Translations under genes and position numbers: made by a program
Notes under the pieces: generated by a model
The model's database searches: none
What the model was told of the DNA's origin: nothing
What the model saw: only the letters and a program-made list of their open reading frames with translations
From: Ancistrus triradiatus
Lineage: Eukaryota; Chordata; Actinopteri; Siluriformes; Loricariidae
Length of the DNA stretch: 64,000 nucleotides
Assembly (NCBI GenBank): GCA_025084515.1
Contig: JAJAGP010000864.1
Span: 81,001-145,000, forward strand
Direction: 5' to 3'
In this document: one piece after another, positions 24,775 through 37,902 of the stretch
Numbering within the stretch: position 1 is the stretch's first letter
Layout of the letters: each line of letters begins with the position of its first letter

Positions 24775-26916
24775 ACGCACACGCACACACAGAGAAACAC
24801 TTACTGTTAGCAGCAGCTTCAGGGAAAGCAGCTCTTTGTCCATTCCAGCTTTTGTTCTCCATGTGAGGCTGAGAGACAGACAGAGAGAGAGTGAGACGGG
24901 AAAAGCTGCTTTCATGCATGTCTGACATTTCAGAATTGAGACATCACCTCTAAATCCTATACAACCACACACACACACACACACACTTTCCATCAGACCA
25001 CATGGGCTGAAGCTTGTGAGAACAGTGTGTGAGAGAACATCCCGGAATACTCAGTGCAGCTTCACGTTCAGAAACAAGCCAGATTTATGGTTTGTCAGAA
25101 GAGCTTCTGAAATCCCTCAGTTTTATCCAAGTCTGTATCATGTTTATTCAGATAAAGTTTGACTCTACTAAGATTTGTTTTCCCGAGCTTCAACCCCATT
25201 TATCCTGCTCAGGGTCACGTGTGTGAGGTGCATGTGGGACTGCGTGTGGTCAGCTGGTGTGTGCTGACCTTCTCGGGTGTGTTCTGTACAGGTGTCGACG
25301 CTTTGTATCCTAGCTGGAGCAGCATGGCCTCTGCAGCCGCACGCTTAGCCACTTTCTTATTGGGTCCCGATCCTGTGGTCACTTCCTCACCCACCTTCAC
25401 CTGTATTCACACACACACACACACACGTAAAGTTACTTTAGAATGGATGAAAATAAAAGTATATGCACTAGGCTTTTTCCATGACACTTGCGTTTTGATT
25501 AACGATTTATTCACACAGAACAAATCCCAGGTTAAAAAAGAAGCTGACTTACAAAAAAAACCCTAAAACCACTAAATGGTGCCAGCAGCAAGTTTCTGTA
25601 TCGCGACCCATTAAGAATCAACACAAAAGGACTGTGAAATTTAATTTCATTCTTGCACAGGTTGTGTATCGAGTGCCTTCTGGCCAGGTCAGGTGTCCCA
25701 AACGAAGGGGAATTTCCCCCTGCGCTGCAGCAGCGACTCTGGGTGGCTCACGCCTGCGCCATGCCTTCTCCAGAGGTAGGTGCCTGAGCCCACATGACCC
25801 TAATCAGGAAAAGCTTAGGAAAAATAATCTGATTCATAAACAAAATATGCTACTTGTTTATCAAATCATATAGCTTCCTGCCGTACCTGCATAATGAACT
25901 CTCGGCGGCGGGGCAGGCCTCTCTCAGATAGCAGCATGTACTCGGGTTCTCTCTCTCGCTTGGCCTGTTGAATCTGAGCCAGTCTACTGATGGGGTTCAT
26001 GCCCTGTCCGTACTCCGGCCCCGCCTACACACACCCACACACACACAACCACCCATCACACACACACACATCCACGGTGGGTTAGAACCAAACATCAGCA
26101 ACTGACCCTTGTGTGCCTCCGCCCAGCTCCGTGTCAGCCTGTATCTGCACCCATCTTTGTGTCGACTTGTGCCCGTGCCAATCTCCGCGTCTGCGCCCAT
26201 CTGTGTCGCCTGTATCTACGCCCATCTCTCCGTTTTCGCCCATCTGTGTCACCTGTGTTGGCACCTGCCTCTTTGTGGCCTTTGCCTGTGCCCATCTCTA
26301 AACTCATTTCATTACCATGTCTGGTTTAGAGCTTTCTGGCACACCCATGTTGCCACTTCCCACCTGTGTTGTTTGCAGTTTTTGTGTATTAAATCTCACC
26401 CCGTGAGTGTCTGTAGTGCTCTCAGCAGCCAGCAGCCTACCTTCAGTATGGTTTTGGGCCGTTTCTTGTAGTGCATTTTAGGTTTTTCCACTGTAGGGAT
26501 GAAGGGCAGCTTTTTCAGCTCCTGTAGCACCGATAGGGCGGCCCGCTTCTTGGACAGTTTCTTGCTGTTGCCCTCGCCCTCAGCAGAGAACTCTCCCACC
26601 GTCACCTTTGTCACGAAGCTCTTCATGTGTGGGGGGCCGCTCTCCTTAAGCACCTGCACATACAGAAACCGGTACAGGAACCATGAGGAGAACACAGAGT
26701 TACACAGGATACAGGTGTGCAAAAAACCTGTCTACAAACCCATCCATCAGACAATCTGTTTACCTGTCTGTCTCTCACTGCTTATCCATCTGCCTGTCAG
26801 CCTGTCACAGTCTTTACTATCTGTCTGTATATCTGAATAACTTTCATATTCAGTCCCAGTGTGTGTTTGAACAGTGCAGGTGAGCTCAGAGGAACACTGG
26901 GGGGATTGGATTACTT

Positions 26917-26963
<47 letters not shown>

Positions 26964-27191
26964 TCTGTCTCTCTGTGCTCAGTGAAAGTTATCTCTCTCA
27001 TGAGAGTCCCCCTTACATCCTCTCCTCACACACACATGCACTCTGGCAATCGCAATCACACACCCACACCCACACTGCAGACATAGCCAATGTTAGAGTG
27101 TGAGACTTTGTTAAATAAGCTTAACTAATAATCAATAAACATCTATTGAGATGTTTTAGATTAATCAGAGTTTACTCTAAAGTCTGGAGGG

Positions 27192-27229
<38 letters not shown>

Positions 27230-30200
27230 CATTCCTCACAAACTCCACAGGTCCAATATTTACACGGGTTTGATGTGAGGAGGCATCTGATCATCACACT
27301 GCACTGTTACGGAAGAGCTCTGAATTTCTGTGGTTTCTCTGAAGCAGCTGCACCAATATTACAGCTTTATATCAACATAATATCACCGACCACAGTACAG
27401 AACTGTATCTACAGATAAACAGGTCTACACACACACACACGCACGCACGCACGCACACACACAAGCATTAAATTCATTCAAGAAATTATTTCAGCCACAC
27501 ACATTACCACCAGGTGTGTGACATAATTCACACGGCATCAAACTCCACTAAAAACACTATCAAGTCCTGATACCCAGAGAGTCTGTTCATAAGACCCAAG
27601 ACCTTTTAGTTATGTTCCAATCACCTAGAAGTGCTCTTACTGCACAGGCAAAACAACTGGGAGTAACAGCTCAGCATCTCTAGTGGGTTCTACTTCATCT
27701 GGAAGCAACGTCACAACAACTGTTTGAGCTTCATGGACCAGCAGCTTCTTTACTTCGTTTTATGTGCTTTTTTGCCTATGTGCTAGCATCGGTCTATTTT
27801 ATTTTCTTGTCTTTTGCTTTTATATGTAATTTTGCATTATACGTTTCTCTGCTTTGTGCAATTTGGGCTCTACGTACAGCACTTTGGGTTCAACTCGAGT
27901 TGTCATAAAGTTCTTTATAAATCAATTTTACTTTACTTTTTGGAGCTACTTACTCCAACAATCCAGACATCAAAAGATGCATTCCATTTTTTTGCCTCCA
28001 AAGTTCCAAAATTCTGACCTCGAACATCGGTACCCTAAATAGAACACTTGAGTGGTAAATGGGGTGCAATTTTCCAAGCATGATGCACGTAATCCAAATA
28101 CAGTACCCAAAAGATGAAGAAATAAATGACATTGATAAGCATTTTATGTATCTTATTATTATATTATTTCATTATCTATATGTACAGTGGGGTAAAAAAA
28201 GTATTTAGTCAGCCACTGATTGTGCAAGTTCTTCGACTTAGAAAGATGAGAGAGGTCTGTAATTTTCATCATAGGTACACTTCAACTATGAGAGACAAAA
28301 TGAGAAAAAAAAAATCCGGGAATTCACATTGTAGGACTTTTCAAGAATTTAATCGTAAATCATGGTGGAAAATAAGTATTTGGTCACCCACAAACAAGCA
28401 AGATTTCTGGCTCTCACAGACCTGTAACAACTTCTTTAAGAAGCTCTTCTGTCCTCCACTCGTTACCTGTATTAATGGCACCTGTTTGACCTCGTTATCT
28501 GTATAAAAGACACCTGTCCACAGCCTCAAACAGTCAGACTCCAAACTCAACCATGGCCAAGACCAAAGAGAGGACACCAGGAAGAAAATGGTAGACCTGC
28601 AGCAGGCTGGGAAGAGTGACTCTACAATAGGCAAGCAGGTTGGTGTGAATAAATCAACTGTGGGAGCAATTGTAAGAAAATGGAAGACATACAAGACCCA
28701 CTGATAATCTCCCTCGATCTGGGGGCCTAAACGCAAGATCTCATCCCGTGGGGTCAAAATGATCATGAGTTACGGTGAGCAAAAAATCCCAGGACTACAC
28801 AGAGGGACCTGATGAATGACCTGCAGAGAGCTGAGACCAAAGTAACAAAGGCTACCATCAGTAAGACACTACTCCGAGAGGGACTCAGATCCTGCATTGC
28901 CAGGTGTGTCCCCCTGCTTAAGCCAGAACATATCCAGACCCATCATCCCAGTTAGACATATGGATGATCCAGAAGAGGATTGGGAGAATATCATGTGGTC
29001 AGATGAAACCAAAATAGAAGTTTTTGGAAAAACTCAACTCGTCGTGTTTGGGAGGAAGAAGAATGCCGAGTTTGCACCATACCTACTGTGAAGCAATGGG
29101 GGTGGAAACATCATGCTTTGGGGCTGTTTTTCTGCAAAGGGGACAGGACGACTGATCCGTGTTAAGGAAGAATGAACAGGGCCATGTATCATGAGATTTG
29201 AAGCCAAAAACTCCCTTCCATCAGTGAGAGCATTGAAGATGGAACGTGGCTGGGTCTTCCCAGCATGACAACAAATCCCAAACACACTGCTCAAGCAAAC
29301 GAAGGAGTGGCTCCATAAAAAGCATTTCAAAGTCCTGGAGTGGCCTAGAGCCAGTCTCCAGACCTCAGCCCCCATAGAAAATTTGTGGAGGGAGTTGAAA
29401 GTCCGTGTTGCCCCAAAACATCACTGCTCTAGAGGAGATCTGCATGGAGGAATTGGCCAAAATACCAGCTACAGTGTGTGCAAACCTGGTGAAGACTTAC
29501 AGGAAACGTTTGACCTCTGTCATTGCCAACAAAGGTTATTTTACAAAGTATTGAGATGAACCAAATTTATTGACCAAATACTTATCTTCCACCATAATTT
29601 ACAGTTAAATTCTTTAAAAATCCTACAATGTGATTTCCTGGATTTTTTTTCTCATTTTTTCTCTCATATGTGAAATGTACCTATGATGAAAATTACAGAC
29701 ATCTCTCATGTTTCTAAGTACGAGAACTTGCACAATCAGTGGCTGACTAAATACTTTTTTGTCCCACTGTATTTCAGACCCTCCGTCCCAGTGATGGTGT
29801 GCCGAAATTTTATATTGACATTTTCATTGATTTTATGAGTCATGTATTGAATCATGTTCCTTTGCTTTATTCATGTTTTATTCATAAATTACACACATAA
29901 AAACAATCATCTGGGGGTCGTTAACAGATTAATCCTATTTACATGACTTCTTATAGGGAAATTCGATTCTAATTTCGAACACATCCAAATTCAAACAGTT
30001 TCCAGAACGAATAAAGCTCAGAATCTGAGGTTCCACTGCAACTGTTTCAGCAACATAAAAAATGGTAGCATCAACATCCAAAATGTTCTTGCTGCGGAAA
30101 GCACGAGAATCGGCAACATCTACTGGAGGCCCTATACAGATTTAGTTTGGACTTGATGCTCAACAATCCTGTATATCTCTATATCCATCTTTATCTCCGG

Positions 30201-33200
30201 CTCCATTTCGCCTGGGGCAGGTGATTCGGTGTCTAATCGGGCAAGCGAGGCGTTTCAGAAGATCTTGGCACTCCTTAAACCCAGCAGACGAGGCGTCGTC
30301 TCCGGCGTCAGACGGTGTAACGTCTTCAGCACGCTGATGGAATTACAGCGAGGACTTTGATGTGAAGGTGGCCAGTTCGTCTGCAGCGAAAGGATCGGGT
30401 TCTTTGGGAGGAAACGGCGTAACATGAGGGCAGACTGAACCTTAGCGGTACGATCCGTGTAAAGACAGGATGTGAGGCGGCCGAGAGACACCGAGTCTGA
30501 CAGGGTGAATGAATAAAAGCTCTTTTGTGGACGTGTTGATGCGTCTCCCCTGAAGATACTTCACACACTCTCGTACATGACGTCTGAATGACTCTGGGAG
30601 AGATATGACCGCGTCGAAAAGTCTGATATTAAAAAAAAAACAAAAAACATAGGGCTCAGGAGGCTGTGTTCTGCACGATGCAGAGCAGCACAGACCATTC
30701 TGCAACCAGATCTCTGGAGAGGTGAAAGGGTTCCACACGGCCGACATGTTCACTGCTCAAACTGAACCCGTCTGCACTGACCGGCACAGGACAGTGTAAG
30801 TCCCTAAACCTGTTCTCACAATGCACCGGTTCTGCGGTAGACGTGATTTGATGTGAAGATGAACAGATGTTTACAGCGTAGTGGAAAAACCACACTGGAT
30901 CCTGACGTTCTCCTGAAGCGCTCACAATTTAATCCTGCATTGTTTCCATGTTCCGCGTTCCTGCTCGCACCGTAACGCTTTACTCCGGGTTTGTGTGTTT
31001 ATCCTAGAACCGCGCACTACACATTCTTTCCAAATCAAAACGCCAGGCCAAAATTCCTACACGCACACGCACAGCTGGACCGTACAGATCAGGCATCTTC
31101 TGAGACGGAACATACATCACGCACCAGTTAACTTCTCTTACGCACGACACGCCGCATGCACACGCATAACGACATCACCACCAACCCCCCACCACCACTG
31201 ATTCCACTGCTCTGTGTGCGCGTTACCTCAAAGTTGACTGGCAGGTTCCTCTTCAGGGCGATCTCGTACACCAGGCTGATCTCTGATTTGTTGGCATCAC
31301 TTTCATCGTCTGAACCTTTTTTCTCCTCTGCGCACTGAAAAAGAGATCAGCCAGAAAACATTCTGTTAGACAGGATTAAACGCAGACCTTAGGACATCTG
31401 TGTGTGTGTGTGTCTGCATAACTGGCGTGCATTACTTTTCAATACAGGAGGCAGCACCTAAATCTAAAGGGACACTTGATATGAAGACCAGCAGCGAAAC
31501 TGTACTGTCACAGTTCGAATAACAGAAACGGTTCCGAATACAGCGGTACCCTCGGTTCCAAAAACGAGTACAGAGCAAATGTTTCCCATAAGGAATAATG
31601 TAAATTGAATGAATCGGTTCCAGACCCCCAGAAAATCCACACTGTATAAGGCATTACAAGCATTACTGGAGCTGTATTGTGCAGGTGCTCCCTGATTTTT
31701 GATGGGGATATGTGCCGACAAATGCATCATAAGTTATATATATATCATAAACCGATAAGTTTAATATAGACTGTACTGAAACATTACACACTTAACACTT
31801 ACATTAACCTACATTTGGCCAAAATCATTAACACAAAGCTTATGTTATAATAAAGTGTTGAACAAATGGTGCACATTGGAAGCCAAGAGGATTCAGTTCC
31901 TGTTTTCCTTTCGGTTGGCTGTCATTACTAACCATTTTAGGACCATTTAGGACCATTTTAGAACCATTTGAAGAATACAGTACTGTAGATGGGAAAAAAA
32001 AAAACACGTTAAACACAATGGAGAACTTCACTGAGTGAGAGTTATTGTGAATCTGAATCACTGTGTACTGAATCATGAATCGAGTTACAAGTTTAAGCAA
32101 GTGCACCGAGTACCAAGTGAACAAACAGAACCGAGACAAACGTTTCTAGTCAAAATGGGTCGAGAACCCGAATTCGACGAGTTCAGAGGTGGTCGAGAAC
32201 CAAGATACCACTGTATACATATAACATTCATTAAACACACACCGCACAAACACAAATATATATGATCTGTATGGCTGCACATACCAATGAGCACATTGTA
32301 TCTGGACTGATGACGTCACCAATATAGGCAATAACGTATGGTTTGGCACACATCCACAGCACACAATTAGCTTAGAAGAACGGATCAGAGCTATTAAGCA
32401 CTGGAATGTGTGTGAGTGTGTGTTTCTTTATCCTGTACATATGACAGGTTTCACCTGTAGTACGTTTAGAATAATAGAGTAAGAGGATGACATCATCAGA
32501 TGACGGGGTGATAACAGATTTATACCGGGTGATACAGGGGGTTACAGTTACAGCTGGACACACATAAAAGCCACAAGGGAGACTGAAGTGTGTGTGTGAG
32601 GCGCAAGGTAGGTGTGTGCGAGGTCTGTATATTGGGTGGGATATGAGATCAGCACAAGTGCATTGTGGGTAACAAGGCTGTAGTCACAGGAACAAGGTGT
32701 GTGAGGTGTACCTAATCATTATATAGTGCACATCAAGCACTAATGTAAATGTAAGTGTGTGTGTGTGTGTGTGTGTGTACCTGTGGCTGTTTTTCGGGGA
32801 TGGGTTCGTTCCTCAGGGCCTGCAGCGCTTTCATGGCGGCGCTGTGTCGAGCTGCTTGGCGAGTCCGTCCCTCTCCGATAAACTCGTTATTACCCACCGT
32901 CAACTGTACGTAGAAGACTTTGGGTATGGGATAGTGATACCTGCAGATCAGAGACACGGGGTTCGAGTACTAATATACAGTGGTGTGAAAAAGTGTTTGC
33001 CCCCTTCCTGATTTCCTATTTTTTTGCACGTTTGTCACACTTAAGTGTTTCGGAACATCAAACCAATTTAAATATTAAGTCAAAGACAACACAAGGAAAC
33101 ACAAAATGCAGTTTTAAAAATGAAGGTTGTTTATTATTAAGGAAGAAAAAAAAATCCAAACCTACATGGCCCTGTGTGAAAAAGTGATTGCCCCTAAACC

Positions 33201-36200
33201 TAATAACTGGTTGGGCCACCCTCAGCAGCAACAACTGCAACCAAGTGTTTTGAGATAAACTTGCAATGAGTCTTTTTACAGCATTGTGGAGGAATTTTGG
33301 CCACTCATCTTTGCAGAATTGTTGTAATTCAGCCCACTTGGAGAGTTTTCAAGCATGAATGACCTTTTTTAAGTTCATGCCACAGCATCTCAATGGGATT
33401 CAGGTCAGAACTTTGACTAGGCCACACCAAAAGTCTTCATTTTTGTTTTTTTTCAGCCATTCAGAGGTGGACTTGCTGGTGTGTTTTTTGGATCATTTTC
33501 CCTGCTGCAGAATCCAAGTTCGTTTCAGCTTGAGGTCACGAACAGATGGCCGGACATTCTCCTTCAGGATTTGTTGGTAGACAGCAGAAGTCATAGTTCC
33601 ATTTATCACAGCAAGTCTTCCAGATCCTGAAGCAGCAAAAACATCCCCAGACCATCACACTACCACCACCATATTTTACTGTTGGTATAATGTTCTCTTT
33701 CTGAAATGCTGTGTTACTATTACACCAGATGTAATGGGACACACACCTTCCAAAGAGTTCAACTTCTGTCTCGTCAGTCCACAGAATGTTTTCCAAAAGT
33801 CTTGGGGATCATCAAGATGTGTTCTGGAAAAACTGAGACAAGCTTTAATGTTCTTTTTGCTCAGCAGTGGTTTTCATCTGGGAACTCTGCCATGCAGGCC
33901 ATTTTTGCCCAGTCTCTTTCTTATGGTGGAGGCATGAACACTGACCTTAACTGATGCAAGTGAGGCCTGCAGTTCTTTGGATGTTGTTGTGGGGTCTATT
34001 GTGACCCCTTGGATGAGTCGTTGCTGTGCTCTTGGAGTAATTTTGATCGGCCGGCCACTTCTGGGAAGGTTCACCACTGTTCCATGTCTTTGCCATTTGT
34101 GGATAATCCCTCTCACTGTGGTTTGCTGGAGTTCCAAATATTTAGACATGGCTTTTTAACCCTTTCCAGACTGATGGATCTCAATTAATTTCTTTGTCAA
34201 TTGTTCCTGAATTTCTTTAGATCTGATGTGTAGCTTTTAAGGATCTTTTGGTGTACTTCACTTTGTCAGACAGGTGCTATTTAAGTGATGTCCTGATTGA
34301 GAACAGGTGTGGCAAAAATCAGGCCTGGGTGTGGCTAAAGACAGTGAACTCAGGTGTGATAAACCATAGTTATGTTTTAACCTTTTCACACAGGGCCATG
34401 TAGGTTTGGATTTTTTTTTCTCCCTTAATAATAAACACCTTCATTTAAAAACTAGTACTATAATTACTGGCACTACTTTGAACTATATTCCTTCTAAACC
34501 CTATTATTACGGTACTGTATTTGTTTTTCGGTCCAGACCTGGTGAGTTTTTACACAATCATAATAGTTTAAATATAGTATAGTACTGCGATAAAAGTATT
34601 GTCATTGGTAAATGTGGATGAAAACGGCTATACAGTGGTGCTTGAAAGTTTGTGAACCCTTTAGAATTTTCTATATTTCTGCATAAATATGATCTAAAAC
34701 ATCATCAGATTTTCACACAAGTCTTAAAAGTAGATACAGAGAACCCAGTTAAACAAGTGGTCATTTATTTATTGAGGAAAATTATCCAATATTACAAATT
34801 AGTGAGTGGCAAAAGTATGAACCTCTAGGATTAGCAGTTAATTTGAAGGTGAAATTAGAGGTCAGAAACAGAGAAATTTCTAAAGGGTTCACAAACTTTC
34901 AAGTACCACTATATATGTGATTACCTACAGTGAAGTTAACCACATAGCCTTTTTACCCATCATTCCCAGGGGTGCCAATACTTTTGAAGGGGACTGTACA
35001 TTATCTTTGTTATCCATGTAACTCAGACTTTCTCACAGAGAGACTGGGGAGCTCCTGTGGAGGAGAAGCGCTGGCAGGGAGAGCTGCACAAAAGCACGAG
35101 ATTTATATGTGAGGTCGAACCCGAGCGATATTGCTGAAGATCTAAATGATGAAATGATCACAGCGGGACGAGGTAACGACCCCCCACTGCACCCCAAATC
35201 AGCTACCCCAAAACAAAAACCCTGTCACATTTCTGCACTCGCTCCGGTGTAACTCAGGCTCACCCACGCACCCTGTCAGGCTCCTGTTCAGAGCGCAGAT
35301 TTACTGTCTACAGCCCTTACACACACTGACACAGACTGATCCAGGGTCAGAACCCTCACCCCTCCCGCCCCACATACCACCCCATACCACTGTGCCACAC
35401 GGGACCAACCATTCACACCCCAAAATCACACGATTAGGATCTCACACGATTAGCATCTCACACACGGGCACGGAGTTCCCAAAACCCACTCCCTATAGCT
35501 ATACAGATCACCTCTAAACGCCTTTACGCCGGACATGTCCCAAACAACACCTTATTCACTACGTGGTGCACATCGCAGACAGGCAATCAGAACCCAGCGC
35601 TTTAGAGGTGGATAACAGTTTGTTTGATTGTATCAGTCGTTCTGAGCCGGCCATATCAGAACCGATTCTGAGCAATGATTAATTTCTAAACGTTCCAGCT
35701 GTGCAGGTTCCATGTTGCTGAACTTCCGCCTCAGTGTGAGATCAGATTGAATTCTGATTGAAGCCAGCTGGAGAGCGTTGGGTTCAGGGCATGTGCGCAA
35801 ACCACCGAGGAATAATAATAACAATAAAAGAATGACACACATGCAGTAATGAAATACAGAAAACTATTCCAGAATAATTATGAACATCCTGAAAAAAAAA
35901 GAGAGAGGCCGAACACGCAACCATCTGATTGCACAAGAAAAACAACACCATCGAGGATAAAATAATAAGCAGAGTGCAACAAGGACAAAGAACAACTGGC
36001 ACCGAGAGCCGTCTCCTCCTACAGCATACGAATAAGAAGCAGTTCAAACACTGCACTGAGGAGGTAGAGGAACTCTACCGGAGACAAACCGGGAGGCTGT
36101 GGGTTCGAATCTCTGAGCATGGACTGTCTACTGCTTAAAAGCATGATCCTGCGCGAAAAAGCAACCCTGCCTTCCTCCATCCACAGTACACAACTGGAAT

Positions 36201-37398
36201 CACATAAAAATAACATTTAATCATAATTCTAATAATACCAGCCAAATCTAACAGCCAGGAGAATACACATTACACTGGTTAAAAAACGAAATCCCAAGGA
36301 CGATGTGAAAAGGAATTACTGGGGGGCATTTTACCCCCCTTCAAACTTTGAGGGGGACACGCCCCCAAACAGAAACAGTTTGTAAACTTTGTAAACAGTT
36401 AATTGCCTGTTAGTCGACTTGTTGCATAACACTTAATCATTTTCCTTCTAAAATAAAAAAGCACCGGGTGTCAATAGGACAAAACACTAAAAACAAAAAG
36501 GTATAAACATAAACACTAACAATCATTTCAAAATTTTTAATAGAAACAAAAATGCAAAGTGTATTAAATCCAACTAATACAGTTTAATACGACTAACTTG
36601 ATAATCTTATCAAGAACAGACTTTTCTAGATTTTTACACCCTTATTGGGAAACTTCAGTGCCTAAAACTTCATCCCTAGTTAACAGCACATCCCTAGTTA
36701 AAAAATAAATAAATAAATACAACGTAGCATCTCTACCTTGAGCTTCAAGTAAAACAAATATTTATACAAGTATATAAAAAAAATCAGGCACAATCTAAAT
36801 GGCTGTACAGTCAAACCTCTCTATCTGAATTCCTGTTGTAATGAATATGGTATTTAATTCCCCTAACCTGCTATAACAAAGGATGAACTGAAAAATTATT
36901 TATTCAGCAATAAACAAAGGTAAAGTTGAACAGAGACTGTGCTTGTCTTCTATATTTATAAATATATTTCCTATTTAACTCATTTGACTGATTTGATTTA
37001 ACAGTTAAGAGTCAGGGTGCTTGGGTGGTGTGGCAACAATTCCCTAGATTATCACTGTTGACCCGGGTTCAAGTCCTGGCGGACCCGCAGGACCTGGACT
37101 TCCACAAGCACCCAAAGAATTACAGGAGAGTCGCTTTATCATCCTTTATAACACAAACGCACACAGATACACTCTTCGGGTATCTGGACTCATATCAGCA
37201 TGGCACTGCTGACTACAGCCTCATGGACCAACGTGGCTACTCTATCGAAAGTCCTTATGCCATCCTTGCACCAAGGAGCTGTGTGGCAGCGTCGCCAACC
37301 AACATGAAGTGAAAGCGATAAAACCAGGCTGTTGTGGACTATCAGCAGCCTGGACTATCAGGGACGACTGGTTCAACACAGAAATTAAAAGTACAATA

Positions 37399-37443
<45 letters not shown>

Positions 37444-37716
37444 AAGTTTAGCTTGGCATAATGGTTTAAATGCAGACACCAGAAATCAATTTAAGGAGTG
37501 TTGTGGGTCGAAACAAAGCTATGGTACTGACACTGAAACAATAAACCCACCACAAATTGCAGAATCTTACACAATATTAACACAAACTGTAAAATTTGTG
37601 CACAGTGATGCTGCACTTCAGTCCCACAATTCCATGAGGCGCCTCAATTCAGGGGGGTTCGTGTGTCATGGTGGGTGAATACAGGTGCTGCAGCGTGGGA
37701 AAGGAACTGCTCGTGC

Positions 37717-37775
<59 letters not shown>

Positions 37776-37854
37776 GAGAGGGCCGTCTGGTCTGAATTAA
37801 AAAGGAACGCGAGCCAAAGTGGGAACACCTAACAGGAGGAACTGGAGAGCCGCC

Positions 37855-37902
<48 letters not shown>

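Noticed and set aside
24422..24993. Small frames such as those rich in His-Thr or Cys-Val
   Set aside because: They are translations of (CA)n, (TG)n and (TC)n microsatellites. The same applies to frames at 21.6, 26.9, 37.4, 37.7 and 62.2 kb.
26109..26471. 120-codon plus-strand frame between stau2 exons 7 and 8
   Set aside because: It follows a minisatellite that is open in all three frames and then runs antisense across the stau2 exon 7 border.
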